DNA of 64,000 nucleotides, taken from assembly GCF_003581585.1 (NCBI RefSeq), contig NZ_QXIR01000001.1, forward strand, positions 295,864 through 359,863, read 5' to 3'. Numbering within the stretch: position 1 is the stretch's first letter; the number at the start of each line of letters is the position of its first letter. Shown here piece after piece: positions 32,002-40,781 of this stretch. The notes under the pieces are model-generated. The model was not told the DNA's origin, searched no databases, and worked only from the letters and a program-made list of their open reading frames with translations. The position numbers were made by a program, and so were the translations under genes. Origin of the DNA: Bacillus salacetis. Its GTDB lineage: Bacteria; Bacillota; Bacilli; Bacillales; Bacillaceae_B.

Positions 32002-33537
32002 TTAGGAGTGTTTTCGCTGGAATTCGCTTATGGCTTCATACTCATTTTCGAGCAGCCGCGGGATGCGGATGAAGATCGGCATCAGCTCGCGGTACACTTC
32101 TGAGTTTTCCCTGTTAGGCTTGTGGGAGTGGACGGAGCCGACCATGTCCCCGACGACATCGAGCGAGTCGATTTCGCCTTGGCCGTACATGCCAAGCACC
32201 ACGGCACCAAGGCAGGAGCTTTCGAAGCTCTCAGGTACGCTCACTTCTCCGTCAAAGATATCAGCGAGCATCTGTCTCCACAGCGTTGAACGGGCGAATC
32301 CGCCTGTCGCCTGGATCTTCGTCGGTGTTCCGATCAATTCTTCCAGTGCCAGAAGGACGCTGTACAGATTCATGACGATCCCTTCAAGTACCGCCCTGAC
32401 CATATGTTCTTTCTTATGGTGCATGCCGAGACCGAAGAACGAACCGCGGGCATTTGCATTCCACAGCGGAGCCCTCTCGCCAGCCATATAAGGATGGAAC
32501 AACAGGCCATTTGAACCGGCAGGAATGATTTCCGCAATGTCTGTCAGCACTTCATAAGGATCTTTTCCAAGTCGTTTCGCCACTTCCATTTCGGACCAGG
32601 CGAGTTCGTCACGGACCCAGCGGAAAATCATCCCGCCATTATTGACCGGTCCGCCGATGACCCAGTGATTTTCCGTTAACGCATAACAGAAGATCCGGCC
32701 TTTCGGATCTGTAACCGGACGGTCAGTGACAGCACGAATCGCCCCGCTTGTCCCGATCGTCACAGCAACAACGCCCGGTTCAATCGCATTGACTCCGAGG
32801 TTGGATAATACTCCATCACTTGCCCCGACAATGAACGGAACTTCTGCCGGAAGTCCCATCATCTTCGCATATTCAGATTTCAAGCCTGTCAGTGACTTAG
32901 TCGTAGAAACGGGACGGGATAGCTGCTCTGCTGTCACTCCTGCCACTTCAAGCGCTTCTGCATCCCAATCAAGATTTTCCAGGTGAAACATCCCCATTGC
33001 AGATGCGATGGAGTAGTCCACCACATACTCGCCGAACAACCGATGGAAAACAAACTCCTTGATCCCGATCATTTTGTTTTTCACAGCCAACAGCTCAGGC
33101 CGCTCCTCTTTTAACCAGGCAAGTTTCATTAGAGGAGACATCGGATGGATCGGTGTTCCCGTACGAAGGTAGATTTCGTGTCCATTTTGTTCGTTCTTAA
33201 TTTTATCAGCCCACGCAGCACTCCGGTTGTCAGCCCATGTAATCGAGTTCGTAAGCGGCTGGCCTTCTTCATCCACGACAATCAGGCTGTGCATCGCCGA
33301 ACTGAAGGAAACGAATTGGATATCCTCCCCGCTGACGCCTCCGGTAATCATGCTTTCTTTTATGACAGTCAGGACCGCCTGAAAGATTTCTTCCGGGTTC
33401 TGTTCCGCTGTGCCTGGCACCGGTGTATATAATGGATACTCCACGCCGAAACGGCTGACCGCTCTTCCTTTTTTATCAAATACCACTGCTTTTGTGCTTG
33501 TTGTACCAATATCGACGCCAATATAATAATTTGCCAT
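32002..33537 (-). CDS. gntK: Gluconate kinase (FGGY family)
   Basis: 511 residues. N-terminal ATP-binding GVDIGTTSTKAVVFD, SITWADNRS, VTIGTSGAIRAV (phosphate 2 region) and ATGGFARSTLWRQM near the C-terminus are FGGY kinase motifs. It makes 6-phosphogluconate from imported gluconate. It is the last gene of the minus-strand order gnd-gntP-gntK. Confidence 0.95.
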   Translation of the reverse strand: MANYYIGVDIGTTSTKAVVFDKKGRAVSRFGVEYPLYTPVPGTAEQNPEEIFQAVLTVIKESMITGGVSGEDIQFVSFSSAMHSLIVVDEEGQPLTNSITWADNRSAAWADKIKNEQNGHEIYLRTGTPIHPMSPLMKLAWLKEERPELLAVKNKMIGIKEFVFHRLFGEYVVDYSIASAMGMFHLENLDWDAEALEVAGVTAEQLSRPVSTTKSLTGLKSEYAKMMGLPAEVPFIVGASDGVLSNLGVNAIEPGVVAVTIGTSGAIRAVTDRPVTDPKGRIFCYALTENHWVIGGPVNNGGMIFRWVRDELAWSEMEVAKRLGKDPYEVLTDIAEIIPAGSNGLLFHPYMAGERAPLWNANARGSFFGLGMHHKKEHMVRAVLEGIVMNLYSVLLALEELIGTPTKIQATGGFARSTLWRQMLADIFDGEVSVPESFESSCLGAVVLGMYGQGEIDSLDVVGDMVGSVHSHKPNRENSEVYRELMPIFIRIPRLLENEYEAISEFQRKHS

Positions 33538-33562
33538 GTTGAAAATCCTCCCGTACGCAGAA

Positions 33563-33592
33563 AAGGAAGAGGCGGTTTCCCGCCCTTCCTTT
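33563..33592 (-). terminator. Hairpin between gntP and gntK
   Basis: AAAGGAAG-A-GGCGG pairs with CCCGCC-CTTCCTTT. It may lower gntK expression relative to gntP or stabilise the upstream mRNA. Confidence 0.6.
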
Positions 33593-33609
33593 CGTCTGAA
33601 TTAATTATA

Positions 33610-34953
33610 TTATGCTACAAAGAATGATAGGATAACCGCCACACCGAATCCGACGAAACCGATCAATGTTTCCATTACTGTCCATGTTTTCAATGTATCT
33701 TTTACATCCAAACCGAAGTAACGGTTCACAAGCCAGAAACCGGAGTCGTTGACGTGTGAGAATACTGTCGCACCGGCAGCAATCGCGATAACCATCAAGC
33801 CAAGGATCGGGCCTTCCAGTCCAAGCGTAGCGATTAACGGTGACATCAAACCTGCTGCTGTAACCATTGAAACTGTCGCAGAACCCTGGGCAACACGAAC
33901 GACTGTCGCAATCAGGAATGCCAGCACAAGCGGAGGCAGCGGAGATCCAGCCATCATATCACCAAGGACCTGTCCTACACCAGAATCGATCAATACTTGC
34001 TTGAAGACTCCGCCGGCACCTGTTACAAGAATGATGATTCCGGCAGGCTCAAGAGATTTCGTAGCGATATCTGCTACATCCTGGCGTGAGTAACCTCGCT
34101 TTGTTCCGAGGAAAGTGAATGTCATCAATGTCGCGATTGTCAAAGCAACGAACGGATGTCCAAGGAACGTCAGGATGCTTCTGATTGTATTACCTTCATC
34201 CAATAATACACCTGAAACCGTATTCAATAAAATCAATACTAACGGAATGAAAATTAGTGACGCTACAAGCGCGAAGCTTGGAAGATCTTTGTCATACTCT
34301 TTTTCTTCAACGTTCATATATTCAGGAACAACAACATGAATCTTTTTAGAGATATATTTTGCAAAAACCGGTCCTGCAATGATCATGGAAGGAATACCGG
34401 CAAGGAAACCGAACAGGATGACCCATCCAAGGTCGGCACCCAGAAGATCAGCAACCGCAATCGGTCCAGGAGTCGGCGGGATGAAGCTGTGTGTTACCGC
34501 AAGACCCGCAAGCAATGGAATTCCATAGTATAGAAGTGACTTTCCTGTCTTTTTAGCCAAACCATAAACAATCGGAACCAGGATGATGAAACCAACATCG
34601 AAGAATACAGGGATCGCTACAAGGAAACCTGTGATGCCAAGGCCCCACTGTGCTTTATCCTGGCCAAACTTTTTGATCATCGTCTGCGCGAGACGTTCCG
34701 CACCGCCCGATACCTCAAGCATACGGCCGAACATCGCACCTAAACCAACGACGACGGCCACGAATCCGAGGGTGCCCCCCATACCGCTTTGAATCGAGGC
34801 AACGACCTCATCCAGCGGCATGCCTGCCGCGATACCAACAATCAAACTCACAAGCAGTAAAGCTACGAAAGCATGAAGCTTTGTTTTGATAACCAAGAAT
34901 AATAGAAGAAAAATACCGGCTAATGCCACAAGAATTAACATTTGATCAGACAT
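33610..34953 (-). CDS. gntP: Gluconate permease (GntP family)
   Basis: About 447 residues with 12 or more hydrophobic segments. GntP motifs include HAFVALLLVSLIVG, GFVAVVVGLGAMFGRML, FDVGFIILVPI and SHVNDSGFWLVNRYFG. It is a proton-coupled gluconate importer. ATG 34953 is taken because AGG lies nine bases upstream; TTG 34959 is the alternative. Confidence 0.95.
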   Translation of the reverse strand: MSDQMLILVALAGIFLLLFLVIKTKLHAFVALLLVSLIVGIAAGMPLDEVVASIQSGMGGTLGFVAVVVGLGAMFGRMLEVSGGAERLAQTMIKKFGQDKAQWGLGITGFLVAIPVFFDVGFIILVPIVYGLAKKTGKSLLYYGIPLLAGLAVTHSFIPPTPGPIAVADLLGADLGWVILFGFLAGIPSMIIAGPVFAKYISKKIHVVVPEYMNVEEKEYDKDLPSFALVASLIFIPLVLILLNTVSGVLLDEGNTIRSILTFLGHPFVALTIATLMTFTFLGTKRGYSRQDVADIATKSLEPAGIIILVTGAGGVFKQVLIDSGVGQVLGDMMAGSPLPPLVLAFLIATVVRVAQGSATVSMVTAAGLMSPLIATLGLEGPILGLMVIAIAAGATVFSHVNDSGFWLVNRYFGLDVKDTLKTWTVMETLIGFVGFGVAVILSFFVA

Positions 34954-34994
34954 TTTCAATACCTGCCTTTCATAATTAGAAGTAGATTCATAGT

Positions 34995-35009
34995 TTGTAA
35001 ACGCTTGCT
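34995..35009 (-). promoter_or_regulatory. CcpA cre site upstream of gntP
   Basis: TTGTAAACGCTTGCT fits WTGNAANCGNWNNCW without mismatch. It lies 42 bp before gntP, consistent with glucose repression. Confidence 0.7.
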
Positions 35010-35026
35010 ATTGAAGCTTTAAATTT

Positions 35027-35065
35027 GGTGCCAGGCACTAAATGCTTGTTTTGTGCCTGGCACCG
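35027..35065. repeat. Inverted pair of GGTGCC palindromes
   Basis: GGTGCCAGGCAC and GTGCCTGGCACC face each other across 14 bases in the gnd-gntP spacer, forming a larger stem-loop. Confidence 0.75.
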
Positions 35066-35078
35066 ATAAGTAAGTGTA

Positions 35079-35981
35079 TTATTTATCACTCTTCTCGACA
35101 GCATGGCCGCCGAATTCATTTCTTAGTGCTGCAACGACTTTCCCAGTGAACGTGTCGTCTTCAAGTGAGCGGTAGCGCATCATCAGCGACAGTGCAATGA
35201 CCGGAGCAGCTGTCTGCAGGTCAAGAGCCGTTTCAACTGTCCACTTGCCTTCACCTGATGAGTGCATGACCCCTTTGATGCCATCAAGCTTTTCATCTTT
35301 GGAGAACGCATTTTCCGTCAGTTCCATTAACCATGAACGGATGACCGAACCGTTATTCCAGACACGGGCCACTTTTTCATATTCAAAATCGAATGGACTC
35401 TTCTCGAGAATTTCAAAGCCTTCCGCAATAGCTTGCATCATGCCGTATTCCACTCCGTTGTGGACCATCTTCAGGAAGTGGCCGCTGCCGGCTTTGCCTG
35501 TATAGAGGTATCCATTTTCAACCGAGATATCAGAGAAGATTGGCTCGATTTCTTTGAAAACTTCTGCATTTCCGCCGACCATTGTGCAGGCACCGTATCG
35601 GGCGCCGTCCACTCCGCCGCTTGTTCCGCAGTCGAAGAAGTAAACACCTTTTTCAGCAGCCTGCTCGTCTCTTCTCAAAGAATCCTTATAATGAGCATTT
35701 CCGCCGTCGATGATGCGGTCGCCTTCTTCAAGGTGTGCAAGGACTTGTCCGAATACAGATTCAGTGGCGTCCCCTGCTGGAACCATCATCCAGATCGTAC
35801 GTGGTTTTTCTAATTTAGAAACGAGTTCTTCGATTGTTGCTGCTGTTTGAACTCCTTCAGTGGAAATTTTTTTCATCGCTTCTTCATTCAAATCAAAAGC
35901 GACAACGTTATGTTTATGATCTGTAAGGTTCAAAGAAAGCTGATAACCCATCTTTCCTAACCCAATCATGCCGATTTGCAT
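35079..35981 (-). CDS. 6-phosphogluconate dehydrogenase, decarboxylating, short NAD type
   Basis: 300 residues: MQIGMIGLGKMGYQLSLNL (dinucleotide loop), WMMVPAGDATESVF, IDGGNAHYKDS, DCGTSGGVDGARYG and KMVHNGVEYGMMQAIAEG are 6PGDH signatures. The length is that of the short YqeC/GndA-like branch, which lacks the second half of the long enzyme. It converts 6-phosphogluconate to ribulose 5-phosphate. It is the first gene of the gluconate operon, divergent from the RpiR regulator. Confidence 0.93.
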   Translation of the reverse strand: MQIGMIGLGKMGYQLSLNLTDHKHNVVAFDLNEEAMKKISTEGVQTAATIEELVSKLEKPRTIWMMVPAGDATESVFGQVLAHLEEGDRIIDGGNAHYKDSLRRDEQAAEKGVYFFDCGTSGGVDGARYGACTMVGGNAEVFKEIEPIFSDISVENGYLYTGKAGSGHFLKMVHNGVEYGMMQAIAEGFEILEKSPFDFEYEKVARVWNNGSVIRSWLMELTENAFSKDEKLDGIKGVMHSSGEGKWTVETALDLQTAAPVIALSLMMRYRSLEDDTFTGKVVAALRNEFGGHAVEKSDK

Positions 35982-36029
35982 TTAAAACACCTCAGTTGTG
36001 AAAATTATTTTCGCGTTACCTCTATTATA

Positions 36030-36075
36030 AAAAATATTTTTCTTTTTGCAAGCGATTTCAGAAAAATATTTTTTC
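36030..36075. promoter_or_regulatory. Two AAAAATATTTTT operators and a cre site
   Basis: Two identical 12-bp palindromes AAAAATATTTTT lie at 36030-36041 and 36062-36073, 32 bp (three helical turns) apart. Between them TTGCAAGCGATTTCA (36046-36060) matches the CcpA cre consensus. The second palindrome covers the -35 region in front of TATAAT 36092-36097 of the regulator gene. They are good candidates for RpiR-family binding to both divergent promoters. Confidence 0.65.
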
Positions 36076-36133
36076 TTTCTCTGTTTTCTAGTATAATGTA
36101 ATCATGAAAACCCTTTCAGGAGAGTGGAGACAA

Positions 36134-36988
36134 ATGAAGAAAAATCACCAGCACTGCTTGGCGAGTATCCGTTCACATTACTCCCAGTTCAGTGAGACAG
36201 AGAAAAAAATTGCCAATTATATCTTAAACAATCCAGCAAATATTATTCATTCTACGATAAATGGTCTTGCCGACACACTCGGGGTTGCGGATTCGACCGT
36301 ATTCCGTTTTTGCAAAAGAATCGGTTTCAAGGGCTACCAATCCATGAAGATTGCCCTTGCAGCTGAAATCGTCACCCCGATGAGGGACATCCATGAAAAT
36401 GTGGATGCAAATGACAGCCCGCAAACGATTGCTTCAAAGGTATTTCGTTCTAATATGAAGACAATTGAAGATACCTTGATGGTTTTAAAAGAACATCAAT
36501 TCCAGGAAGCGGTCGATGCGATGGTGGCTGCCGACCATATCGAATTCTTCGGAAGCGGCGGCTCCGGGATTGTCGCCATGGACGCCTATCATAAATTCAT
36601 CCGGACGGGGCTCCGTGTCCATGCCTCCACAGACAGCCATATCCAATTGATGACTGCCTCACAGATGACGGAAAAGGACTGCGCGGTGCTTATTTCCCAC
36701 TCTGGCTCGACGAAAGATATGCTGCAAGTGATGAAAGTATTGAAGGAAACCGGAGCGAAGACCATCGCCATCACCAACTTTTCAAAATCGCCGCTCAGTG
36801 ATAAATCCGATATTTCCTTATATACTGTTTCAGAGGAAACCGACTACAGATCGGAAGCCCTCTCTTCAAGGATTGCCCAGCTTTCCATTTTCGATGCCCT
36901 GTATGTCAGCATCATGCTGCAGCGGGACAAAGAAGGCCAGGATGCCTTGAAAAAAATGCGGAATGCGATTTCGGTGAAAAGGATTTGA
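36134..36988 (+). CDS. RpiR family transcriptional regulator of the gluconate operon
   Basis: 284 residues: an N-terminal HTH of the RpiR type (SETEKKIANYILNNPANIIH, LGVADSTVFRFCKRIGFKGY) and a C-terminal SIS sugar-phosphate-binding domain (IEFFGSGGSGIVAMD, CAVLISHSGSTKDMLQVM). The ATG 36134 has CAGGAGAGTGGAG upstream; ATG 36104 lies too close to the TATAAT at 36092. Its likely ligand is 6-phosphogluconate, inferred from the divergent gnd-gntP-gntK operon. Confidence 0.92.
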   Translation: MKKNHQHCLASIRSHYSQFSETEKKIANYILNNPANIIHSTINGLADTLGVADSTVFRFCKRIGFKGYQSMKIALAAEIVTPMRDIHENVDANDSPQTIASKVFRSNMKTIEDTLMVLKEHQFQEAVDAMVAADHIEFFGSGGSGIVAMDAYHKFIRTGLRVHASTDSHIQLMTASQMTEKDCAVLISHSGSTKDMLQVMKVLKETGAKTIAITNFSKSPLSDKSDISLYTVSEETDYRSEALSSRIAQLSIFDALYVSIMLQRDKEGQDALKKMRNAISVKRI

Positions 36989-37054
36989 TCTGCCTTGGGT
37001 GCCAGGCACGCCCCGAAATATGTCGATTTTAAAATGGTAATATCTTATAAGCAA

Positions 37055-37099
37055 AAGCCAGTGCAAACCTTTATCGTAAAGGATTGCACTGGCTTTTTT
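37055..37099 (+). terminator. Terminator of the rpiR gene
   Basis: AAGCCAGTGCAA and TTGCACTGGCTT with an inner CCTTTATCGTAAAGG hairpin, followed by TTTTTG. Confidence 0.9.
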
Positions 37100-37119
37100 G
37101 TTTTCTGTCATTTCCCGGT

Positions 37120-37149
37120 TTCGACAAAAACCGGGTCGTGCCTGTCACG
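37120..37149. repeat. CGACAAAAACCGGGT-CGTGCCTGTCACG repeat
   Basis: Second copy of the composite element found at 29881. It ends seven bases before the treP promoter. Confidence 0.8.
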
Positions 37150-37155
37150 AAAGTG

Positions 37156-37208
37156 TTGACAACTTGTATATACAGGAATACAATAGTCACATAACTTGTA
37201 TATACAAG
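37156..37208 (+). promoter_or_regulatory. treP promoter with two TreR operators
   Basis: TTGACA (37156-37161), 17 bp, TACAAT (37179-37184). Operator 1, TTGTATATACAG (37164-37175), fills the spacer. Operator 2, CTTGTATATACAAG (37195-37208), lies just after the transcription start. TTGTATATACAA is the known B. subtilis TreR site, relieved by trehalose 6-phosphate. Confidence 0.92.
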
Positions 37209-37413
37209 AAACAACAAGTTGATTTAAAATGTAAGCGGTTATTTGAAAGCGTTATTTTTGCTTGGTTGTTTATTCTGCAGTTACCGGGGGAAAGGTTAAA
37301 ATGGATAGATTTGGCCATTTTTAACACACTAGTAATTGAAATTATTTTTTTATATAAACTGCAAAACAGCTGCTTAAAAATTGGGGGCGCATACCCCTGC
37401 GGGAGGGAAAACC
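37209..37413 (+). other. Untranslated leader of treP
   Basis: About 200 nt of AT-rich leader with no ORF. No riboswitch recognised. Confidence 0.5.
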
Positions 37414-38817
37414 ATGAGCGTAAACAGAGAATCTGTACGCGAAATTATTGAAGCGATCGGCGGTAAAGAGAATATCAATACTGCCACGCACTGTGTGACT
37501 CGCCTTCGTCTCGTATTGAACGATGAGAGTCTTGTAGACAAAGAACGCCTGGAAAATATAGACCTTGTCAAAGGTTCATTTTCCACAAATGGACAATTCC
37601 AAATCGTAATCGGTCAAGGAACTGTCGACAAAGCCTACAAAATCCTGGCAGAAGAAACAGGGGTCCAGGAAGCATCCAAAGATGATGTCAAAAATGCAGC
37701 TGCCGAAAAAATGAATCCGCTTCAACGTGCAGTGAAGACACTTGCAGACATCTTCATTCCTATCCTGCCGGCAATCGTTACGGCCGGTCTATTGATGGGG
37801 ATCAACAACATCCTTACTCAAGGCGGCATCTTCATGGAAGAGAGTGTCGTTGAAGCTTTCCCGCAATGGGCGGATATCGCATCCATCATTAACCTGATTG
37901 CCAACACGGCCTTCGTATTCCTGCCCGGCTTGATCGGCTGGAGTGCCCTCACCCGTTTCGGCGGCAGCCCGCTGTTCGGTATGGTCCTTGGTCTGATGCT
38001 GGTTCACCCTGACCTTCTGAATGCCTGGGGCTACGGAAGCGCAGAAGAAATTCCAACTTGGAACCTATTCGGATTGACGGTTGAAAAAGTAGGCTACCAA
38101 GGACAGGTCCTTCCTATCCTTGTTGCATCATGGGTATTGGCTAAAATTGAAATCTGGCTTCGCAAACGCATCCCTGATGCATTCCAATTGCTTACGGTTG
38201 CACCAATTTCATTATTAATTACAGGTTTCCTGGCTTTTACAGTCATCGGACCTATTACATTCACAATCGGCGGATGGCTCGTTGACGGCGTTACTGGCAT
38301 TTTCGATGCGGTACCGGCTATCGGCGGACTCATTTATGGCGGTCTTTATGCCCCGCTTGTCATCACTGGTATGCACCATACATTCTTAGCAGTCGACCTG
38401 CAGCTGATCGGTTCCATTGGCGGAACATTCCTATGGCCGATGGTTGCTCTATCTAACATTGCCCAAGGTGCAGCTGCCTTCGCAATGATGATTGTTGAAA
38501 GAAACAACGAAAAGGTAAAAGGCCTTGCCGTATCATCCGGTGTCTCAGCATGGCTTGGTGTTACAGAGCCTGCCATGTTCGGGGTCAACCTTCGTTACAG
38601 ATATCCATTCATCGCAGCCATCATCGGTTCAGCGATTGCCGGTTTAATCATCACTCTTGGAGACGTCATCGCTCCTTCAATCGGTGTCGGCGGTATTCCT
38701 GCCTTCTTCTCGATCGAAAATAACTATTGGCCGGTATTCTTCATCGGAATGGGAGTTGCAATCGTTGTTCCAGCACTATTAACACTGCTTTTCTCCAAGT
38801 TTTCAAAAGCGAAATAA
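37414..38817 (+). CDS. treP: PTS trehalose-specific enzyme IIBC
   Basis: 467 residues from ATG 37414 (GGGAGGG upstream). The IIB domain comes first, with the phosphorylated Cys in THCVTRLRL. The IIC domain follows with about ten hydrophobic segments from ADIFIPILPAIVTAGLLMGI; GMHHTFLAVDLQLI and GVTEPAMFGVNLRY are IIC motifs. It imports trehalose as trehalose 6-phosphate; the IIA is encoded elsewhere. It heads the treP-GH13-treA row. Confidence 0.95.
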   Translation: MSVNRESVREIIEAIGGKENINTATHCVTRLRLVLNDESLVDKERLENIDLVKGSFSTNGQFQIVIGQGTVDKAYKILAEETGVQEASKDDVKNAAAEKMNPLQRAVKTLADIFIPILPAIVTAGLLMGINNILTQGGIFMEESVVEAFPQWADIASIINLIANTAFVFLPGLIGWSALTRFGGSPLFGMVLGLMLVHPDLLNAWGYGSAEEIPTWNLFGLTVEKVGYQGQVLPILVASWVLAKIEIWLRKRIPDAFQLLTVAPISLLITGFLAFTVIGPITFTIGGWLVDGVTGIFDAVPAIGGLIYGGLYAPLVITGMHHTFLAVDLQLIGSIGGTFLWPMVALSNIAQGAAAFAMMIVERNNEKVKGLAVSSGVSAWLGVTEPAMFGVNLRYRYPFIAAIIGSAIAGLIITLGDVIAPSIGVGGIPAFFSIENNYWPVFFIGMGVAIVVPALLTLLFSKFSKAK

Positions 38818-38825
38818 GACATCTT

Positions 38826-38885
38826 AATGAAGAAGAATCGATACCGGCTCAGGCTGGTACCGGCTCTTCTCTTTTGTTTTTTTAC
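38826..38885 (+). terminator. Terminator-like hairpin after treP
   Basis: TACCGGC, TCAG, GCTGGTA with outer GAAGA/TCTTC pairing, then TTTTGTTTTTTT. It separates treP from the first glucosidase gene. Confidence 0.7.
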
Positions 38886-38945
38886 AGCTGTTAAAAACAA
38901 CCAAACAAACCATACTATCACTATGAAGAACGAGGAGTGGGAAAC

Positions 38946-40619
38946 ATGCAAAAACAATGGTGGAAAGAAAGTGTCGTCTATCAGATATACCCCCGCAGTT
39001 TCATGGATTCGAACGGCGACGGAATCGGTGACATCCCGGGAATCATCTCCAAACTCGATTACCTGAAGGAACTGGGAATCGATGTCGTATGGCTCTCTCC
39101 TGTTTATAAATCGCCAAACGATGATAACGGCTATGATATCAGCGACTATCAGGACATCATGGATGAATTCGGGACAATGGATGACTGGGATCTTCTTTTA
39201 AAAGAAATGCATGACCGCGGCATGAAGTTGATCATGGATCTCGTCGTCAACCACAGCTCCGATGAACATAAATGGTTTGCCGAGTCCCGTAAATCAAAGG
39301 ACAACCCATACCGCGATTACTACATATGGCGCCAGCCGAAAGACGGCAGGGAGCCAAACAACTGGGGCTCCAATTTCGGCGGTTCTGCATGGGAATACGA
39401 TGAAGAAACAGGCGAATACTTCCTTCATCTGTTTTCAAAAAAGCAGCCTGATTTGAATTGGGAGAATCCTGAGCTCCGCGGTGAAGTGTACAACATGATG
39501 AAATGGTGGCTGGACAAAGGCATCGACGGCTTCCGGATGGATGTCGTCAACTTCATTTCCAAGGTGGAAGGCCTTCCCGATGATGAAGTGAAGCCCGGGA
39601 AAAAGTATGCTTCCGGAAGCAAATTTTACCGTAACGGCCCTAAGATCCATGATTACTTTCAGGAAATGAACCGTGAAGTCCTTTCCAAATATGACATCAT
39701 GACGGTCGGTGAAATGCCCGGCGTTAATCCTGAGCAGGCGCGAATGTACACAGGAGAAGACCGTGATGAACTGAATATGGTCTTCCAGTTTTCCCATATG
39801 AGCTTGGATAACGGAAAAAACGGGAAATGGGATTTAAAGCCCCTCTACCTTCCCGATTTAAAAGAAAACCTGACTCATTGGCAGACAGCATTGGAGGAAG
39901 ACGGCTGGAACTCGCTTTACTTCAACAACCATGACCAGCCCCGCGTCGTTTCCCGATTCGGTGATGACGGAAAGTATCATAAAGAGTCGGCAAAGATGCT
40001 GGCAACGGTCCTTCACATGATGAAAGGCACTCCTTATGTCTATCAAGGGGAAGAAATCGGCATGACCAACGTCCGCTTCTCTACCATCGATGAGTATGAA
40101 GATATCGAAACGCTGAACTTCTATAATGAACAGATGGAAGCAGGCGAACCTGTTGAGAAGACAATGGAAAGCATCTATGTAAAAGGCCGTGACAATGCCA
40201 GGACACCTATGCAGTGGAATGTGTCAGAGAATGCCGGCTTCACGGACGGTGAGCCATGGCTGGCCGTCAATCCGAATTATGAGGATATCAACGCAGAAGC
40301 ACAGCTGAACGAAGACGATTCCATCTTCAACTACTATAAAAAACTGATTGAACTGCGCAAACAGCACGACATCATCGTGTATGGCAAGTACGAATTGATC
40401 TTGGGAGACCACGAGAAATTGTATGCCTACAAAAGGACATTAGGAAACGAAAAGCTCCTGGTCCTCTGTAATTTCTATGGCGAAGAGCTGGAAGTCGAAC
40501 TGCCGGAAGAAGCAGTAAGCGAAAGCGCCAGCATGCTCATCCGAAACTACAAAGGCGGAACCCAACTGCAGAAACAAATGAAGCTGCAGCCATACGAAGC
40601 AGTCGTCTTCGCGCTTTAA
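38946..40619 (+). CDS. Alpha-glucosidase, GH13 (oligo-1,6-glucosidase type)
   Basis: 557 residues from ATG 38946 (GAGGAG eight bases upstream). GH13 regions: LVVNHSSDEH (I), GFRMDVVNF with the nucleophile Asp (II), VGEMPG with the acid Glu (III), NNHDQPR (IV). It resembles MalL/oligo-1,6-glucosidases more than TreA (for example FSTIDEYEDIETLNFYN). It hydrolyses alpha-1,6 or short alpha-glucosides. Its place between treP and treA suggests supply of glucose from related disaccharides in the trehalose regulon. Confidence 0.9.
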   Translation: MQKQWWKESVVYQIYPRSFMDSNGDGIGDIPGIISKLDYLKELGIDVVWLSPVYKSPNDDNGYDISDYQDIMDEFGTMDDWDLLLKEMHDRGMKLIMDLVVNHSSDEHKWFAESRKSKDNPYRDYYIWRQPKDGREPNNWGSNFGGSAWEYDEETGEYFLHLFSKKQPDLNWENPELRGEVYNMMKWWLDKGIDGFRMDVVNFISKVEGLPDDEVKPGKKYASGSKFYRNGPKIHDYFQEMNREVLSKYDIMTVGEMPGVNPEQARMYTGEDRDELNMVFQFSHMSLDNGKNGKWDLKPLYLPDLKENLTHWQTALEEDGWNSLYFNNHDQPRVVSRFGDDGKYHKESAKMLATVLHMMKGTPYVYQGEEIGMTNVRFSTIDEYEDIETLNFYNEQMEAGEPVEKTMESIYVKGRDNARTPMQWNVSENAGFTDGEPWLAVNPNYEDINAEAQLNEDDSIFNYYKKLIELRKQHDIIVYGKYELILGDHEKLYAYKRTLGNEKLLVLCNFYGEELEVELPEEAVSESASMLIRNYKGGTQLQKQMKLQPYEAVVFAL

Positions 40620-40740
40620 CGCTCTAAAGCACCCGGGGACAGTCCCCTGGTGTATTAACGCGGTGAAGCAATGAGGGACAGTCCCCTGTTACTTTAGCGT
40701 AGCAGGGGACTGTCCCCCGCCGCGGTGAAGTGCTAAAGCG
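40617..40740. repeat. GGGGACAGTCCCC palindromic repeat, copy 3 (double)
   Basis: Two tandem elements of the family: a shorter GGGGACAGTCCCC and a full one with GGGACAGTCCCC, TGTTACTTTAGCGTAGCA and GGGGACTGTCCCC, with GCTCTAAAGC and GTGCTAAAGCG boxes. It fills the spacer between the two GH13 genes. Confidence 0.9.
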
Positions 40741-40781
40741 CAATCTCAACAAAAAATACTTAACTGGCAGGTGTTATCAAT

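Noticed and set aside
33411..33424. GTGCCTGGCACC palindrome inside gntK
   Set aside because: It encodes an in-frame part of the enzyme (PVPGT) with no insertion relative to the family pattern that I can detect; probably chance or an ancient insertion.
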